A DNA stretch of 64,000 bases from Falsiroseomonas sp051433195 (GTDB lineage: Bacteria > Pseudomonadota > Alphaproteobacteria > Acetobacterales > Acetobacteraceae). The position numbers and the translations under genes are program-made. Shown here one piece after another: positions 1-7,858 of this stretch. The notes below the pieces were generated by a model. It had not been told where the DNA came from. It did not search any database and saw nothing but the letters and a program-made list of their open reading frames with translations. Every line of letters starts with the position of its first letter. The stretch's first letter is position 1. Location: contig NZ_JBHMFT010000012.1 of NCBI RefSeq assembly GCF_051433195.1, positions 62,001-126,000 of the forward strand. Reading direction: 5' to 3'.

Positions 1-1052
1 ATGCTGATGCCGTCGATGAAGCAGCCCAGCACCAGGTAGATCAGCGTCAGCACGGCGATGATCATGAACGGGCTGAAGCCCTGGCTGCCGACCCAGGTGG
101 CCATGGCCGCCGGGATGCCGGAATAGGCCATGGCCTTGGTCAGGAAGGCGGCGCCGGCCAGGATCAGGTTGATCATGCAGGACAGGCGCACGGCACCCAT
201 CAGGCTCGCGGTGAAGGATTTGCGGGTCAACGTGCCGCCGAAGGCGGACAGGGCCAGCGCGCCGGCGACGCCGAAGGCCGCGGCCTCCGTCGCCGTGGCC
301 CAGCCGAAATAGATGCTGCCCATCACGAAGCCGATCAGCACCAGCACCGGGATCAACTGGCCGCTGACCCGCAGCTTTTCGCGGAACGGCATCGGCGGAT
401 CGGCCGGCGGCACCAGCTTCGGGTTCAGCAGCGACCAGATGGCGATATAGCCGCTGAACAGCAGCATCAGCAGCAGCCCGGGCACCAGCCCCGCGATGAA
501 CAGGCGGACGATCGAGACCTCCGCCGCCACGCCATAGACGATCATCACGATCGAGGGCGGGATCAGCAGGCCGAGCGTGCCCGCCCCGGCCAGCGAGCCG
601 ATCGCCATCGGCACGTGGTAGCCGCGCTTGGTCAGCGCAGGCAGCGACATCTTGCCGATGGTGGCGGAGGTGGCGGCGGAGGAGCCGGAGACGGCGGCGA
701 AGATGCCGCAGCCGATCACGTTCACATGCATCAACCGCCCCGGCAGCCACTGCACCCAGGGTGCGAGGCCGCGGAACATGTCGTCCGACAGGCGGGTGCG
801 GAACAGGATCTCCCCCATCCAGATGAACAGCGGCAGCGCCGCCAGCGTCCAGCTTGCGAGCGAGCCCCAGACCGCGCTGCCCAGCACCTTGTCCGCCGGG
901 AAGCTCGCCATGCCGGACATCAGCAGCGGCATCGCCACCACGCCGACCAGCCCCGTCATCAGCAGGCCAAGGCCGATCCAGACGCCGAGGCCGAGGATGA
1001 GGAACAGCACGCCGAGCAGCAGCAGCCCGGCCTCCGTCTGCGCGAGGTCCAT
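1..1052 (-). CDS. dctM: TRAP transporter large permease (DctM), 3' end cut by window
   Basis: This is the large membrane subunit of a TRAP transporter, the ion-coupled channel that moves an organic acid delivered by the periplasmic receptor across the inner membrane. About 350 residues are visible from the ATG at 1052 and the frame is still open at the window edge; the family is usually about 430 residues. The translation is almost wholly hydrophobic, with many membrane helices and DctM-type features such as FAAVSGSSAATSATIG and GTLGLLIPPSI. The start lies 2 bases after the DctQ stop, so it is the third gene of a dctP-dctQ-dctM operon. The substrate cannot be told from sequence. Confidence 0.93.
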   Translation of the reverse strand, partial: MDLAQTEAGLLLLGVLFLILGLGVWIGLGLLMTGLVGVVAMPLLMSGMASFPADKVLGSAVWGSLASWTLAALPLFIWMGEILFRTRLSDDMFRGLAPWVQWLPGRLMHVNVIGCGIFAAVSGSSAATSATIGKMSLPALTKRGYHVPMAIGSLAGAGTLGLLIPPSIVMIVYGVAAEVSIVRLFIAGLVPGLLLMLLFSGYIAIWSLLNPKLVPPADPPMPFREKLRVSGQLIPVLVLIGFVMGSIYFGWATATEAAAFGVAGALALSAFGGTLTRKSFTASLMGAVRLSCMINLILAGAAFLTKAMAYSGIPAAMATWVGSQGFSPFMIIAVLTLIYLVLGCFIDGIS

Positions 1053-1054
1053 GT

Positions 1055-1585
1055 TCAGATTTCCCCTGCGGCGCGTTCGACGGCGGAGAGTTCGGCGGCG
1101 CGGCGATAGGACGGCGTGCCGCCGGCGAGGTGGACCACCAGGTCGTCCAGCAGTGCCACCGCGAACAACACGCAGCCGACGGCGCAGGCGGCCTGCGGCA
1201 CCCAGAGCAGCCAGGGCACGGTGCCCTGGGCGACATCCTCGAACATCCAGGAATCATGCGCGAGGTCGGCGACCGACCAGCCGAGGAAGGCGGCGAGCCC
1301 GGCGCTGAGCACCAGCGCCACCGCCTCCATCACGGTGCGGGCGCGGCCCTTCAGGTGGCCGATGATGAGGTCGACGCGGATATGCGCGCCGTGGCGGAAG
1401 GCATAGGCCAGCGGCAGCAGGGCGGAACCCGCGACGGCGAAGGCCGTCAGGTCGTCCACGCCTTCCAGGTTCGCGCCGAACTGGCGGCTGACGACCTGGG
1501 CGGTGATCAGGCCGAAGATGGCGAACAGCGAAAGGGCGCCGGCGATGCCGCCGGCGAGATACAGCAGGTCCAGACCGCGCCGCAT
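1055..1585 (-). CDS. dctQ: TRAP transporter small permease (DctQ)
   Basis: This is the small four-helix membrane subunit of the TRAP transporter, which pairs with DctM. The 176-residue product begins MRRGLDLLYLAGG and shows four hydrophobic segments; the stretch RQFGANLEGVDDLTAFAV resembles the conserved DctQ region. The ATG at 1585 is chosen because the in-frame sequence upstream is Arg/Pro-rich and not membrane-like. It ends 2 bases before dctM. A strong hairpin lies between dctP and this gene, which may lower permease expression relative to the receptor. Confidence 0.88.
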   Translation of the reverse strand: MRRGLDLLYLAGGIAGALSLFAIFGLITAQVVSRQFGANLEGVDDLTAFAVAGSALLPLAYAFRHGAHIRVDLIIGHLKGRARTVMEAVALVLSAGLAAFLGWSVADLAHDSWMFEDVAQGTVPWLLWVPQAACAVGCVLFAVALLDDLVVHLAGGTPSYRRAAELSAVERAAGEI

Positions 1586-1824
1586 CAGGATCGCGCCCCG
1601 CAGGCGGGACAGGGAGCAGGACCGGGAGCAGGACTGGGCATGGTGGCGCGGCCTCCTTCGCAGGACGGGCTGATGAAAGCGCGGCGTGGGCCTTGGCGGA
1701 AGCGGCCCTGGGCGGGTGGATCGGCCGGCCGGCCGGCGATTGCCCAAGGCAAGGGCGGAATTCGGCCGGTGCTGCGCGGGAATGGGCCAGGAACTGGAAG
1801 GCCGCGCTGGCCCCCCTCACCCAA

Positions 1825-1851
1825 CCCTCTCCCCCCGGTGGGGGGAGAGGG
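1825..1851. terminator. Intercistronic G/C hairpin in the TRAP operon (repeat family copy A)
   Basis: A perfect inverted repeat with 12-bp arms (CCCTCTCCCCCC and its complement) and a 3-base loop, just after the dctP stop. No T-run follows on the dctQ side, so it is more likely a partial terminator or mRNA stabiliser than a full stop. It is preceded on the plus strand by CCCCTCACCCAA, like other copies in this window. Confidence 0.6.
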
Positions 1852-1858
1852 CTCAGGG

Positions 1859-2842
1859 TCAGGCCTTGTAGTCGGCGATCAGCTTGGCGCCGTCGGCTCC
1901 GGCACGGGCCACCCACTCATCCGTCATCGTCGCGCTGACGCGGCGCAGGCCGGCGAGGAATTCCTCGGTCGGCGGCACGATCTGCATGCCGCGCTGGCCC
2001 AGCGTCGCCTCCGTGCTGCGCTGCGCCTCGGCGCTCATCTCGTAGCCGCGGGTCTCGGCAGTGGCGGCGGCGGCGCGGACCGCGGCCTGGTCGGCGGCGG
2101 ACAGCGCTTCCAGCGCCCGGCGGGACACCAGCACGGCGTTCTTGGTCATCGAGAAGCCGAGCGGGGTGAACACCTTGGCGTAGTCCCAGGCGGCGGTGTC
2201 GACGCCGGTGGCGGCGGAGGTGATCTGCGCCTGCACCACGCCGGTGGCGAAGGCCTGCGCCAGTTCGGCGGCCTGCACCAGCGTGGGCTGGGCACCGACG
2301 AGCGCGGCGAAGCGGTTGGTCGCCGGGCTGAAGGTGCGGAAGCGCAGGCCGCGCAGGCCTTCCAGCGTCGGCACCGGGTTCTGCGCATACAGGCCCGCCG
2401 GCGGCCACGGCACCATGTACAGCAGGCTGAGGCCCTGGCGCGCGAGCCGCGTCTCGATATACGGCTTCTGCAGGTCGGCGAGCTTCTTCGCCTGCGCGAA
2501 GTTGGTGACGAGCTGCGGGATCGCGTCGGCGTCGAAGAATACGTCCTCGTTGGCGTAGGCGGTCAGCAGGATCTCGCCGGCCTGCACCTGGCCGGTCTGC
2601 ACGCCGCGCTTGATCTGCGGCATCGGCAGCAGCGAGCCGCCCGAATGCATCTGGATGCCGAGCCGGCCGCCGGTGGCGGCCTCGATGTCGGTCAGCATCT
2701 GGCGGATGTTGCGGGTGTGGAAATTGCCGTCCGGGTAGGGCGTGGCCATCTGCCAGCGCGTCTGCGCCGCGGCGCCGCGCGTCAGCGCGGGCATGGCAAG
2801 GGCGGCGCCGGTGGCGGCGAGGAGGTGGCGGCGGTTGATCAT
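1859..2842 (-). CDS. dctP: TRAP transporter substrate-binding protein (DctP)
   Basis: This periplasmic receptor captures a carboxylate and delivers it to DctQM. The 327-residue product has a Tat-like signal (NRRHLLAATGAALAMPAL, cleaved near AAAQ) and the DctP fold, with typical stretches such as GGRLGIQMHSGGSL and GVQTGQVQAGEI. Length is normal for the family. It is the first gene of the operon, followed by an intercistronic hairpin and then dctQ and dctM. The ligand is unknown; DctP proteins bind dicarboxylates, sugar acids, keto acids or aromatic acids. Confidence 0.92.
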   Translation of the reverse strand: MINRRHLLAATGAALAMPALTRGAAAQTRWQMATPYPDGNFHTRNIRQMLTDIEAATGGRLGIQMHSGGSLLPMPQIKRGVQTGQVQAGEILLTAYANEDVFFDADAIPQLVTNFAQAKKLADLQKPYIETRLARQGLSLLYMVPWPPAGLYAQNPVPTLEGLRGLRFRTFSPATNRFAALVGAQPTLVQAAELAQAFATGVVQAQITSAATGVDTAAWDYAKVFTPLGFSMTKNAVLVSRRALEALSAADQAAVRAAAATAETRGYEMSAEAQRSTEATLGQRGMQIVPPTEEFLAGLRRVSATMTDEWVARAGADGAKLIADYKA

Positions 2843-2914
2843 GGTGAAGCTGTCCCCCGGATGTTGATCTCCGTGGGTTCAGCATCGCCTCCAAAGCCCA
2901 GGCACGGCAACCCC

Positions 2915-4477
2915 TTAACGTGCCGGTCGCGTGCCCATGGCAACGGTCCGCTCATCCATCCGCGGCTCATGCACGAGGCCGCGGCGGGTCGCCCAGCTGT
3001 TGGAGATGTTGAACAGCGGCACCATCGCCACGTCGTCGGTGGCCAGCCGGATCGCCTGGCGCAGCACGGCGGCGCGGTCTTCCAGTTGCAGCAGCGTCGC
3101 CGCGCGGTCGGTCAGCGCGTCGAGTTCCGGGTTGGAATAGCGCGCGGCATTGGCGGCGCCGCGCTGCGCCGCGCGGTTGAAGGTGCCGAGCACGCTGATC
3201 AGGAAGCTGCCCGCCTCCCCGGTGCTGCTGCCCCAGCCGGCGAGGCGAATCGGGTATTCCTGCCGGGCGGAGCGGGCCGAATAGGCCGACCAGGGCTGCG
3301 CCTCCACCGCGGTGCGGACGCCGATCCGTGTCCACATCTGCGCCACCGCCTGCGCCGTGCGGGCATCGTTGGGATAGCGGTCGTTCGGTGTGAACAGGGT
3401 CATCCGGAAGCCCTGCGGGAAGCCGGCCTCGGCCAGCAGGCGGCGCGCGCCCTCCGGGTCGAAGTCAGGCACCGGCACCTCCGGCGCGTGGGTGGTGGTG
3501 CCGGCGGGCATCCACTGGCCGGCAGGGGCGGCGGCGCCTTCCATCACACGGTCGACCAGCGCCTCTCGGTTGACCGAGATGTTCAGCGCGCGGCGCACGC
3601 GGACATCGTCGAAGGGGTTGGCCTCCAGCGGCCTTCCGTCATTGTCCGTCACCTGCGGCGGGGCGCCGCGGCGGGACCGGTCGAAGGCGATGAAGATCAG
3701 GCGCAGGCCCTGCACCTCGGCCACGCTGACGCGTTGGTCGCGCTTCAGGCGGGCGAGGTCGGTCGACGGCACCTGGTCGATCAGGTCGACATCGCCGGCC
3801 AGAAGCGCGGAGACGCGCGCGGCGTCGTTGGCGATGATGCGGTAGGTCACCCGTTCCCACGGCAGCCGGTCGCCGAACCAGGCGGGGTTGCGCGTCAGTT
3901 CGAAGCGGTCGCCGGGGGTGGAGCCCGTGATGCGGAAGGGGCCGGTGCCGATGGCGGCGCGGCCTGCGTTGAAATCCTCCGTCCCACGGCCTTCCACCGC
4001 ATGCTTCGCCACCATGGCGATGGAGCCGAGTTCCACCGGCAGCAGCGGATGCGGCGCCGCGGTGTGGAAGCGCACGGTCAACGCATCGACGATCTCGGTG
4101 CGCTGGATGGCGCGGACGAAGGGGCTGAAGCTGGCGGGCGAATTCGGAACCAGCGGCGGGCGCGCGACGGAAAACGCCACATCCTCCGCCGTGAGGGGCT
4201 GGCCGTCATGCCAGGTGACGCCGGGGCGCAGCCTGAACTCCCAGATGGTGGGTGCCACCGCCTCCCAGGATGCGGCGAGGCCGGGATATGTCTTCACCTC
4301 CGCGTCGCGTTCCACCAGGCGATCGAAGATGTGCATGGACAGGGCGAAGTTCGGCGCGGCGTTGTAGAAATGCGGATCGACGGAGGTGGGCGGCGCGGCG
4401 GTCGCGACGGTGAGGCTTTGGGCCCCTGCCCCCAGCGGGCCGAGGGAGAAGACAAATGCCAACAGGACACGCCGCAT
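2915..4477 (-). CDS. ABC transporter substrate-binding protein, family 5 (peptide/nickel type)
   Basis: This is a secreted binding protein of the SBP_bac_5 (DppA/OppA) family, with a signal peptide (MRRVLLAFVFSLGPLGAGAQ) and typical motifs: SVDPHFYNAAPNFALSMHIF, LRPGVTWHDGQPLTAEDV and GTGPFRI. The product is about 520 residues, normal for the family. Two starts are possible: GTG at 4486, which overlaps the stop of the CBS gene (GTGA), or ATG at 4477, which has GGGGTG at better spacing and is used here. No ABC permease or ATPase lies nearby, so it is an orphan receptor. Its ligand may be a peptide, glutathione or another amine compound. Confidence 0.88.
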   Translation of the reverse strand: MRRVLLAFVFSLGPLGAGAQSLTVATAAPPTSVDPHFYNAAPNFALSMHIFDRLVERDAEVKTYPGLAASWEAVAPTIWEFRLRPGVTWHDGQPLTAEDVAFSVARPPLVPNSPASFSPFVRAIQRTEIVDALTVRFHTAAPHPLLPVELGSIAMVAKHAVEGRGTEDFNAGRAAIGTGPFRITGSTPGDRFELTRNPAWFGDRLPWERVTYRIIANDAARVSALLAGDVDLIDQVPSTDLARLKRDQRVSVAEVQGLRLIFIAFDRSRRGAPPQVTDNDGRPLEANPFDDVRVRRALNISVNREALVDRVMEGAAAPAGQWMPAGTTTHAPEVPVPDFDPEGARRLLAEAGFPQGFRMTLFTPNDRYPNDARTAQAVAQMWTRIGVRTAVEAQPWSAYSARSARQEYPIRLAGWGSSTGEAGSFLISVLGTFNRAAQRGAANAARYSNPELDALTDRAATLLQLEDRAAVLRQAIRLATDDVAMVPLFNISNSWATRRGLVHEPRMDERTVAMGTRPAR

Positions 4478-4482
4478 CCGGA

Positions 4483-4920
4483 TCACCCCGCGCTTTCGAC
4501 GTAGTGCCGCAATTCCTCGGCCTCGTGCAGTGCTTCCTCGATCCGCGCCTTCACCAGGTCGCCGATCGAGACCATGCCGGCGAGGCTGCCATCCTCCTCC
4601 ATCACCGGCAAGTGACGCACGCGGCGGTCGGTCATCAGGGCGAGCGCCTCCGGAATGCGGGTGCGTGGCGTGACGGTGTGCAGCGCGCGGGTCATCAACT
4701 CCGCCACCGGCATGGTGACAGAGGCCGCGCCGTGTTCGCCGACGACGCGGACGATGTCGCGCTCGCTGACGATGCCGAGCACGTCGCCGGCGGAATCGCG
4801 CACCAGCGCGGCACCGATGCGGTTCTCCGCAAGCACGCGCGCCACGCTGCCGACGTCGTCATTGGCGCCGACCGAAATCACCGTCGTGCCCTTGCGGTGC
4901 AGGATGATGGCGATGGTCAT
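4483..4920 (-). CDS. Tandem CBS-domain protein
   Basis: A 145-residue cytoplasmic protein made almost wholly of two CBS domains (about residues 8-60 and 70-130), which usually bind adenine nucleotides. Visible CBS features are GAALVRDSAGDVLGIVSERD in the first and RVRHLPVMEEDGSLAGMVS in the second. Stand-alone CBS pairs are common in alphaproteobacteria and often of unknown function. The stop overlaps a possible GTG start of the binding-protein gene downstream, suggesting co-transcription although no functional link is obvious. It diverges from the dehydrogenase gene at 5086. Confidence 0.9.
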   Translation of the reverse strand: MTIAIILHRKGTTVISVGANDDVGSVARVLAENRIGAALVRDSAGDVLGIVSERDIVRVVGEHGAASVTMPVAELMTRALHTVTPRTRIPEALALMTDRRVRHLPVMEEDGSLAGMVSIGDLVKARIEEALHEAEELRHYVESAG

Positions 4921-5085
4921 GATGTTGTTCCTCCCGATGGCGCGGGCATTCACCCGGCCCTCCTCCCGCGATGGTGGCAGGGTGACGGGGGCGGTTTCAA
5001 GGATTGCATGACGTCCGGCCTGATTGACTGGGCGCCGCGCCCGGTCCACCCCTTGCGCAAATCGGCTCGGGGGAAGCAGCAGACC

Positions 5086-6174
5086 ATGCGGGCGACGGCG
5101 GACAGCGTGCGGGCGCAGATCCTGGCGATCCTGGAAGCCTGGGGCATGCCGGGGGACCTGGCGACGGAAACCGCCGAGGTGATGGTGGACACCGACCTCT
5201 CGGGCGTTGACAGCCACGGGATCGGGATGCTGGCGAGCTACGAGGCGATGCGCCGGGCGGGACAGGTCAAGCTGAATGCGCGGCCGCGCATCGAACGCGA
5301 TGGCGGCGCGGTGGCGCTGGTGGATGGCGGCGCGGGGCTCGGCCATCCGGCGGCGGCCTACGCCATGCGCATGGCGATCAAGCGTGCGAAGCAGCATGGG
5401 GTGGGCGCGGTCGCCGTGCGCAACAGCCATCATTTCGGCGCGGCGGGCTGGTATGTGAAGCTGGCGGCGCGGGAAGGCTGCGTCGGGCTGGTGACCAGCG
5501 GCACGCGGACCATGGCGATGGTGCCGACGCATGGCGCCATGCCGGTGCTCGGCACCAACCCCATCGCCTTCGCCGCCCCCGGCCAGCGGCACCCGCCGGT
5601 GGTGCTGGACATGGCGACGACGACGACGGCGGCGAACAAGGTGCGCTCCCGCGCCATGCGCAACAAGCCGATCCCGGAGGGCTGGGTGGTGGATGGCGCG
5701 GGCCGGCCGGTGACCGAGGGTGCCGCCGCCGTGGCGCAGGTGTTCGAGCGCGCCGAGGGAGGGCTTTCGCCGGTGGGCGGCACGCCGGACATGGCGAGCC
5801 ACAAGGGCTACGGCCTGGCGCTGATGGCGCATATCCTGGGCGCCACGCTGTCCGGTGCCTCGTTCTCCCCGATCCGGGTGAAGACGCAGCGGCTGGAGGA
5901 CCCGGACGATATCGGCCACTTCATGCTGGCGCTGAATCCCGCCGCCTTCCGGCCGGAGGGCGATTTCGAACAGGACCTCGACCAGGCCGTGGACGTGCTG
6001 CGCGCGACGCCGGCGGCCGACCCGGCGCAGCCGGTGCTGGTGCCGGGCGACCCGGAGCGCGCCGAGCATGCGGCGCGGCTGGCCGGCGGCATTCCCATCC
6101 CGGCTGCGCTGGAGGCGCAGATCCGCGCCATTGGCGAACGCGCCGGCGTGCCCTTTCTCCTCATCGAAGCCTGA
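5086..6174 (+). CDS. Malate/L-lactate dehydrogenase family oxidoreductase (Ldh_2)
   Basis: A 362-residue NAD(P)-dependent 2-hydroxyacid dehydrogenase of the LDH2/MDH2 (also ureidoglycolate/sulfolactate dehydrogenase) family, which lacks a classical Rossmann fold. Family features include DTDLSGVDSHGIGML near the N-terminus, VRNSHHFGAAGWY, GTNPIAFAAP and SHKGYGLALM. The ATG at 5086 gives a normal family start (RATADSVRAQILAILEAWGMP). It is followed 14 bases later by a PEP-mutase-family lyase, suggesting a short operon for 2-hydroxy/2-oxo acids. The exact substrate is not readable. Confidence 0.9.
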   Translation: MRATADSVRAQILAILEAWGMPGDLATETAEVMVDTDLSGVDSHGIGMLASYEAMRRAGQVKLNARPRIERDGGAVALVDGGAGLGHPAAAYAMRMAIKRAKQHGVGAVAVRNSHHFGAAGWYVKLAAREGCVGLVTSGTRTMAMVPTHGAMPVLGTNPIAFAAPGQRHPPVVLDMATTTTAANKVRSRAMRNKPIPEGWVVDGAGRPVTEGAAAVAQVFERAEGGLSPVGGTPDMASHKGYGLALMAHILGATLSGASFSPIRVKTQRLEDPDDIGHFMLALNPAAFRPEGDFEQDLDQAVDVLRATPAADPAQPVLVPGDPERAEHAARLAGGIPIPAALEAQIRAIGERAGVPFLLIEA

Positions 6175-6188
6175 AGGATCCTTGCGAC

Positions 6189-7085
6189 ATGGCCCACCCC
6201 AGCCTGCGGCAGGCGCTTGCCGCCGATGAATTCATCCTCGCCCCGGGGGTGTTCGACATGATCTCCGCCAAGGTGGCGGACGGCATGGGGTTCAAGGCGC
6301 TGTACGCGACCGGGTTCGGCGTCACGGCCTCGCATCTCGGGCTGCCGGATGCGGGGATCGCGACCTATACGGACATGGTGTCCCGCATGGGCACCATCGC
6401 GCGGGGCTGCACGACGCCGGTGATCGCCGATGCCGACACCGGCTATGGCGGGCTGCTGAACGTGCGCCACACCGTACGCGGCTACGAGGATGCCGGCGTC
6501 ACCGCGATCCAGATGGAGGACCAGGAGGTTCCGAAGAAATGCGGCCACACGCCCGGCCGCAAGGTGATCCCGGCGGAGGAGATGGCGCTGAAGATCCGCG
6601 TCGCGGCGGAGACGCGGCGCAGCGAGGATTTCCTCATCATCGCCCGCACCGATTCGCGCACCTCGCTGGGGCTGGAGGAGGCGATCCGGCGCGGCAAGAT
6701 GTTCGCGGAAGCCGGCGCCGACGTGATCTTCATCGAGAGCCCGGAGAGCGAGGCTGAGATGGCCGAGGTCGGCCGGCAGATCAGGAAGCCGCTGTTTGCC
6801 AACATGGTCGAGGGCGGCCGCACGCCGATCGTGCCGGCGGACCGGCTGCACGCCATGGGCTACCGCATCGCGATCTACCCGGCGGTGGGTTTCCTGACCG
6901 TGGCCGCGGCGCTGACCAAGGCCTATGGGCAGCTCAAGGCCGATGGGCATTCGAACAACATGGGCGTCAACGACGCCTACAGCTTCGCCCGCATGTGCGA
7001 GCTGATGGGCTTCCCGGATGTGTGGGAGTTCGACCGGAAATGGGCCGAGGCGGCGGGCAACCTGCCGGCGAAGGCCGCAGAATGA
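6189..7085 (+). CDS. Isocitrate lyase/PEP mutase family lyase
   Basis: A 298-residue TIM-barrel C-C lyase of the ICL/PEPM superfamily. Visible are the Mg-binding DADTGYG (about 81-87), the ED pair (110-111) and KKCGH (116-120), whose cysteine is the catalytic residue in isocitrate and 2-methylisocitrate lyases. The length fits the short class (2-methylisocitrate lyase, oxaloacetate decarboxylase, dimethylmalate lyase) rather than true isocitrate lyase. Its stop overlaps the next gene (ATGA), so it is co-translated with the haloacid dehalogenase. Likely role: cleaving a branched 2-hydroxy-dicarboxylate; substrate inferred only. Confidence 0.88.
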   Translation: MAHPSLRQALAADEFILAPGVFDMISAKVADGMGFKALYATGFGVTASHLGLPDAGIATYTDMVSRMGTIARGCTTPVIADADTGYGGLLNVRHTVRGYEDAGVTAIQMEDQEVPKKCGHTPGRKVIPAEEMALKIRVAAETRRSEDFLIIARTDSRTSLGLEEAIRRGKMFAEAGADVIFIESPESEAEMAEVGRQIRKPLFANMVEGGRTPIVPADRLHAMGYRIAIYPAVGFLTVAAALTKAYGQLKADGHSNNMGVNDAYSFARMCELMGFPDVWEFDRKWAEAAGNLPAKAAE

Positions 7086-7801
7086 ACGACGTGAAGGCGC
7101 TGCTGTTCGACGTCTTCGGCACCGTGGTGGACTGGCGCAGCGGCGTGGCGCGGGAGGCGGCGCCGTTCCTGGCGAAGCACCTGCCCGGCGTGGACCCGGC
7201 GGGCTTCGCCGATGCCTGGCGCCGGCGCTACCAGCCGGCGATGGAACAGGTGCGCAGTGGTGCGCGGCCCTTCGTGCGGCTGGATGTGCTGCACCGGGAG
7301 AACCTGGAGGCGGTGCTGCGCGACCACGGCCTCGACCCGACCGGCATCGCGGAGGCGGAGCTGGATGGGCTGAACCGCGCCTGGCACCGGCTCGACCCCT
7401 GGCCGGACAGCGTCGCGGGGCTGCACCGCCTGCGGTCCCGCTTCATCATCGCGCCGCTGTCGAACGGCAACATCGCGCTGCTGTTGAACATGGCCAAGCG
7501 CGCCGGGCTGCCCTGGGATGCGATCCTGGGTTCCGAGGTCTCCCAGGCCTTCAAGCCGAGCCCGGCCGCCTATCTTCGCACGGCGGAGGTGCTCGGGCTG
7601 GCCCCGGCGCAGTGCATGCTGGTGGCGGCGCATAACGGGGACCTGGCGGCGGCGCGGAAGACCGGGTTCCGCACGGCGTTCATCCCCAGGCCGACCGAGC
7701 ACGGGCCGGGGCAGGACAAGGACCTGGCGCCGGCGCAGGATTGGGACTTCGTGGCGGAAAGCTTCCCGGTGCTGGCCGACCAATTGGACTGCACCGCTTG
7801 A
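7082..7801 (+). CDS. Haloacid dehalogenase, type II (HAD superfamily)
   Basis: A 239-residue HAD hydrolase that fits the L-2-haloacid dehalogenase subgroup. The four motifs are visible: nucleophile D10 in FDVFGT, SNGN at 127-130, K158 in FKPSP and AAHNGD at 182-187. The sequence DVFGTVVDW is typical of type II dehalogenases. These remove halide from 2-haloacids to give 2-hydroxyacids, which would suit a neighbouring 2-hydroxyacid dehydrogenase, but many relatives have other substrates. The ATG overlaps the upstream stop (ATGA), indicating translational coupling. Confidence 0.87.
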   Translation: MNDVKALLFDVFGTVVDWRSGVAREAAPFLAKHLPGVDPAGFADAWRRRYQPAMEQVRSGARPFVRLDVLHRENLEAVLRDHGLDPTGIAEAELDGLNRAWHRLDPWPDSVAGLHRLRSRFIIAPLSNGNIALLLNMAKRAGLPWDAILGSEVSQAFKPSPAAYLRTAEVLGLAPAQCMLVAAHNGDLAAARKTGFRTAFIPRPTEHGPGQDKDLAPAQDWDFVAESFPVLADQLDCTA

Positions 7802-7858
7802 TACCGGCCTGATGCGCCGCGACACTGGCGGCGCATCACGGCAGGCTCCCGACCCTAC

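Noticed and set aside
1130..4504. Very long plus-strand open frame (over 1100 codons)
   Set aside because: It runs antisense to well-supported TRAP and binding-protein genes; its translation is low-complexity Arg/Gly/His-rich, as expected for an antisense frame in high-GC DNA.
6189..7085. True isocitrate lyase of the glyoxylate shunt
   Set aside because: KKCGH is present, but at 298 residues the protein is too short and matches the small PEP-mutase-type lyases.
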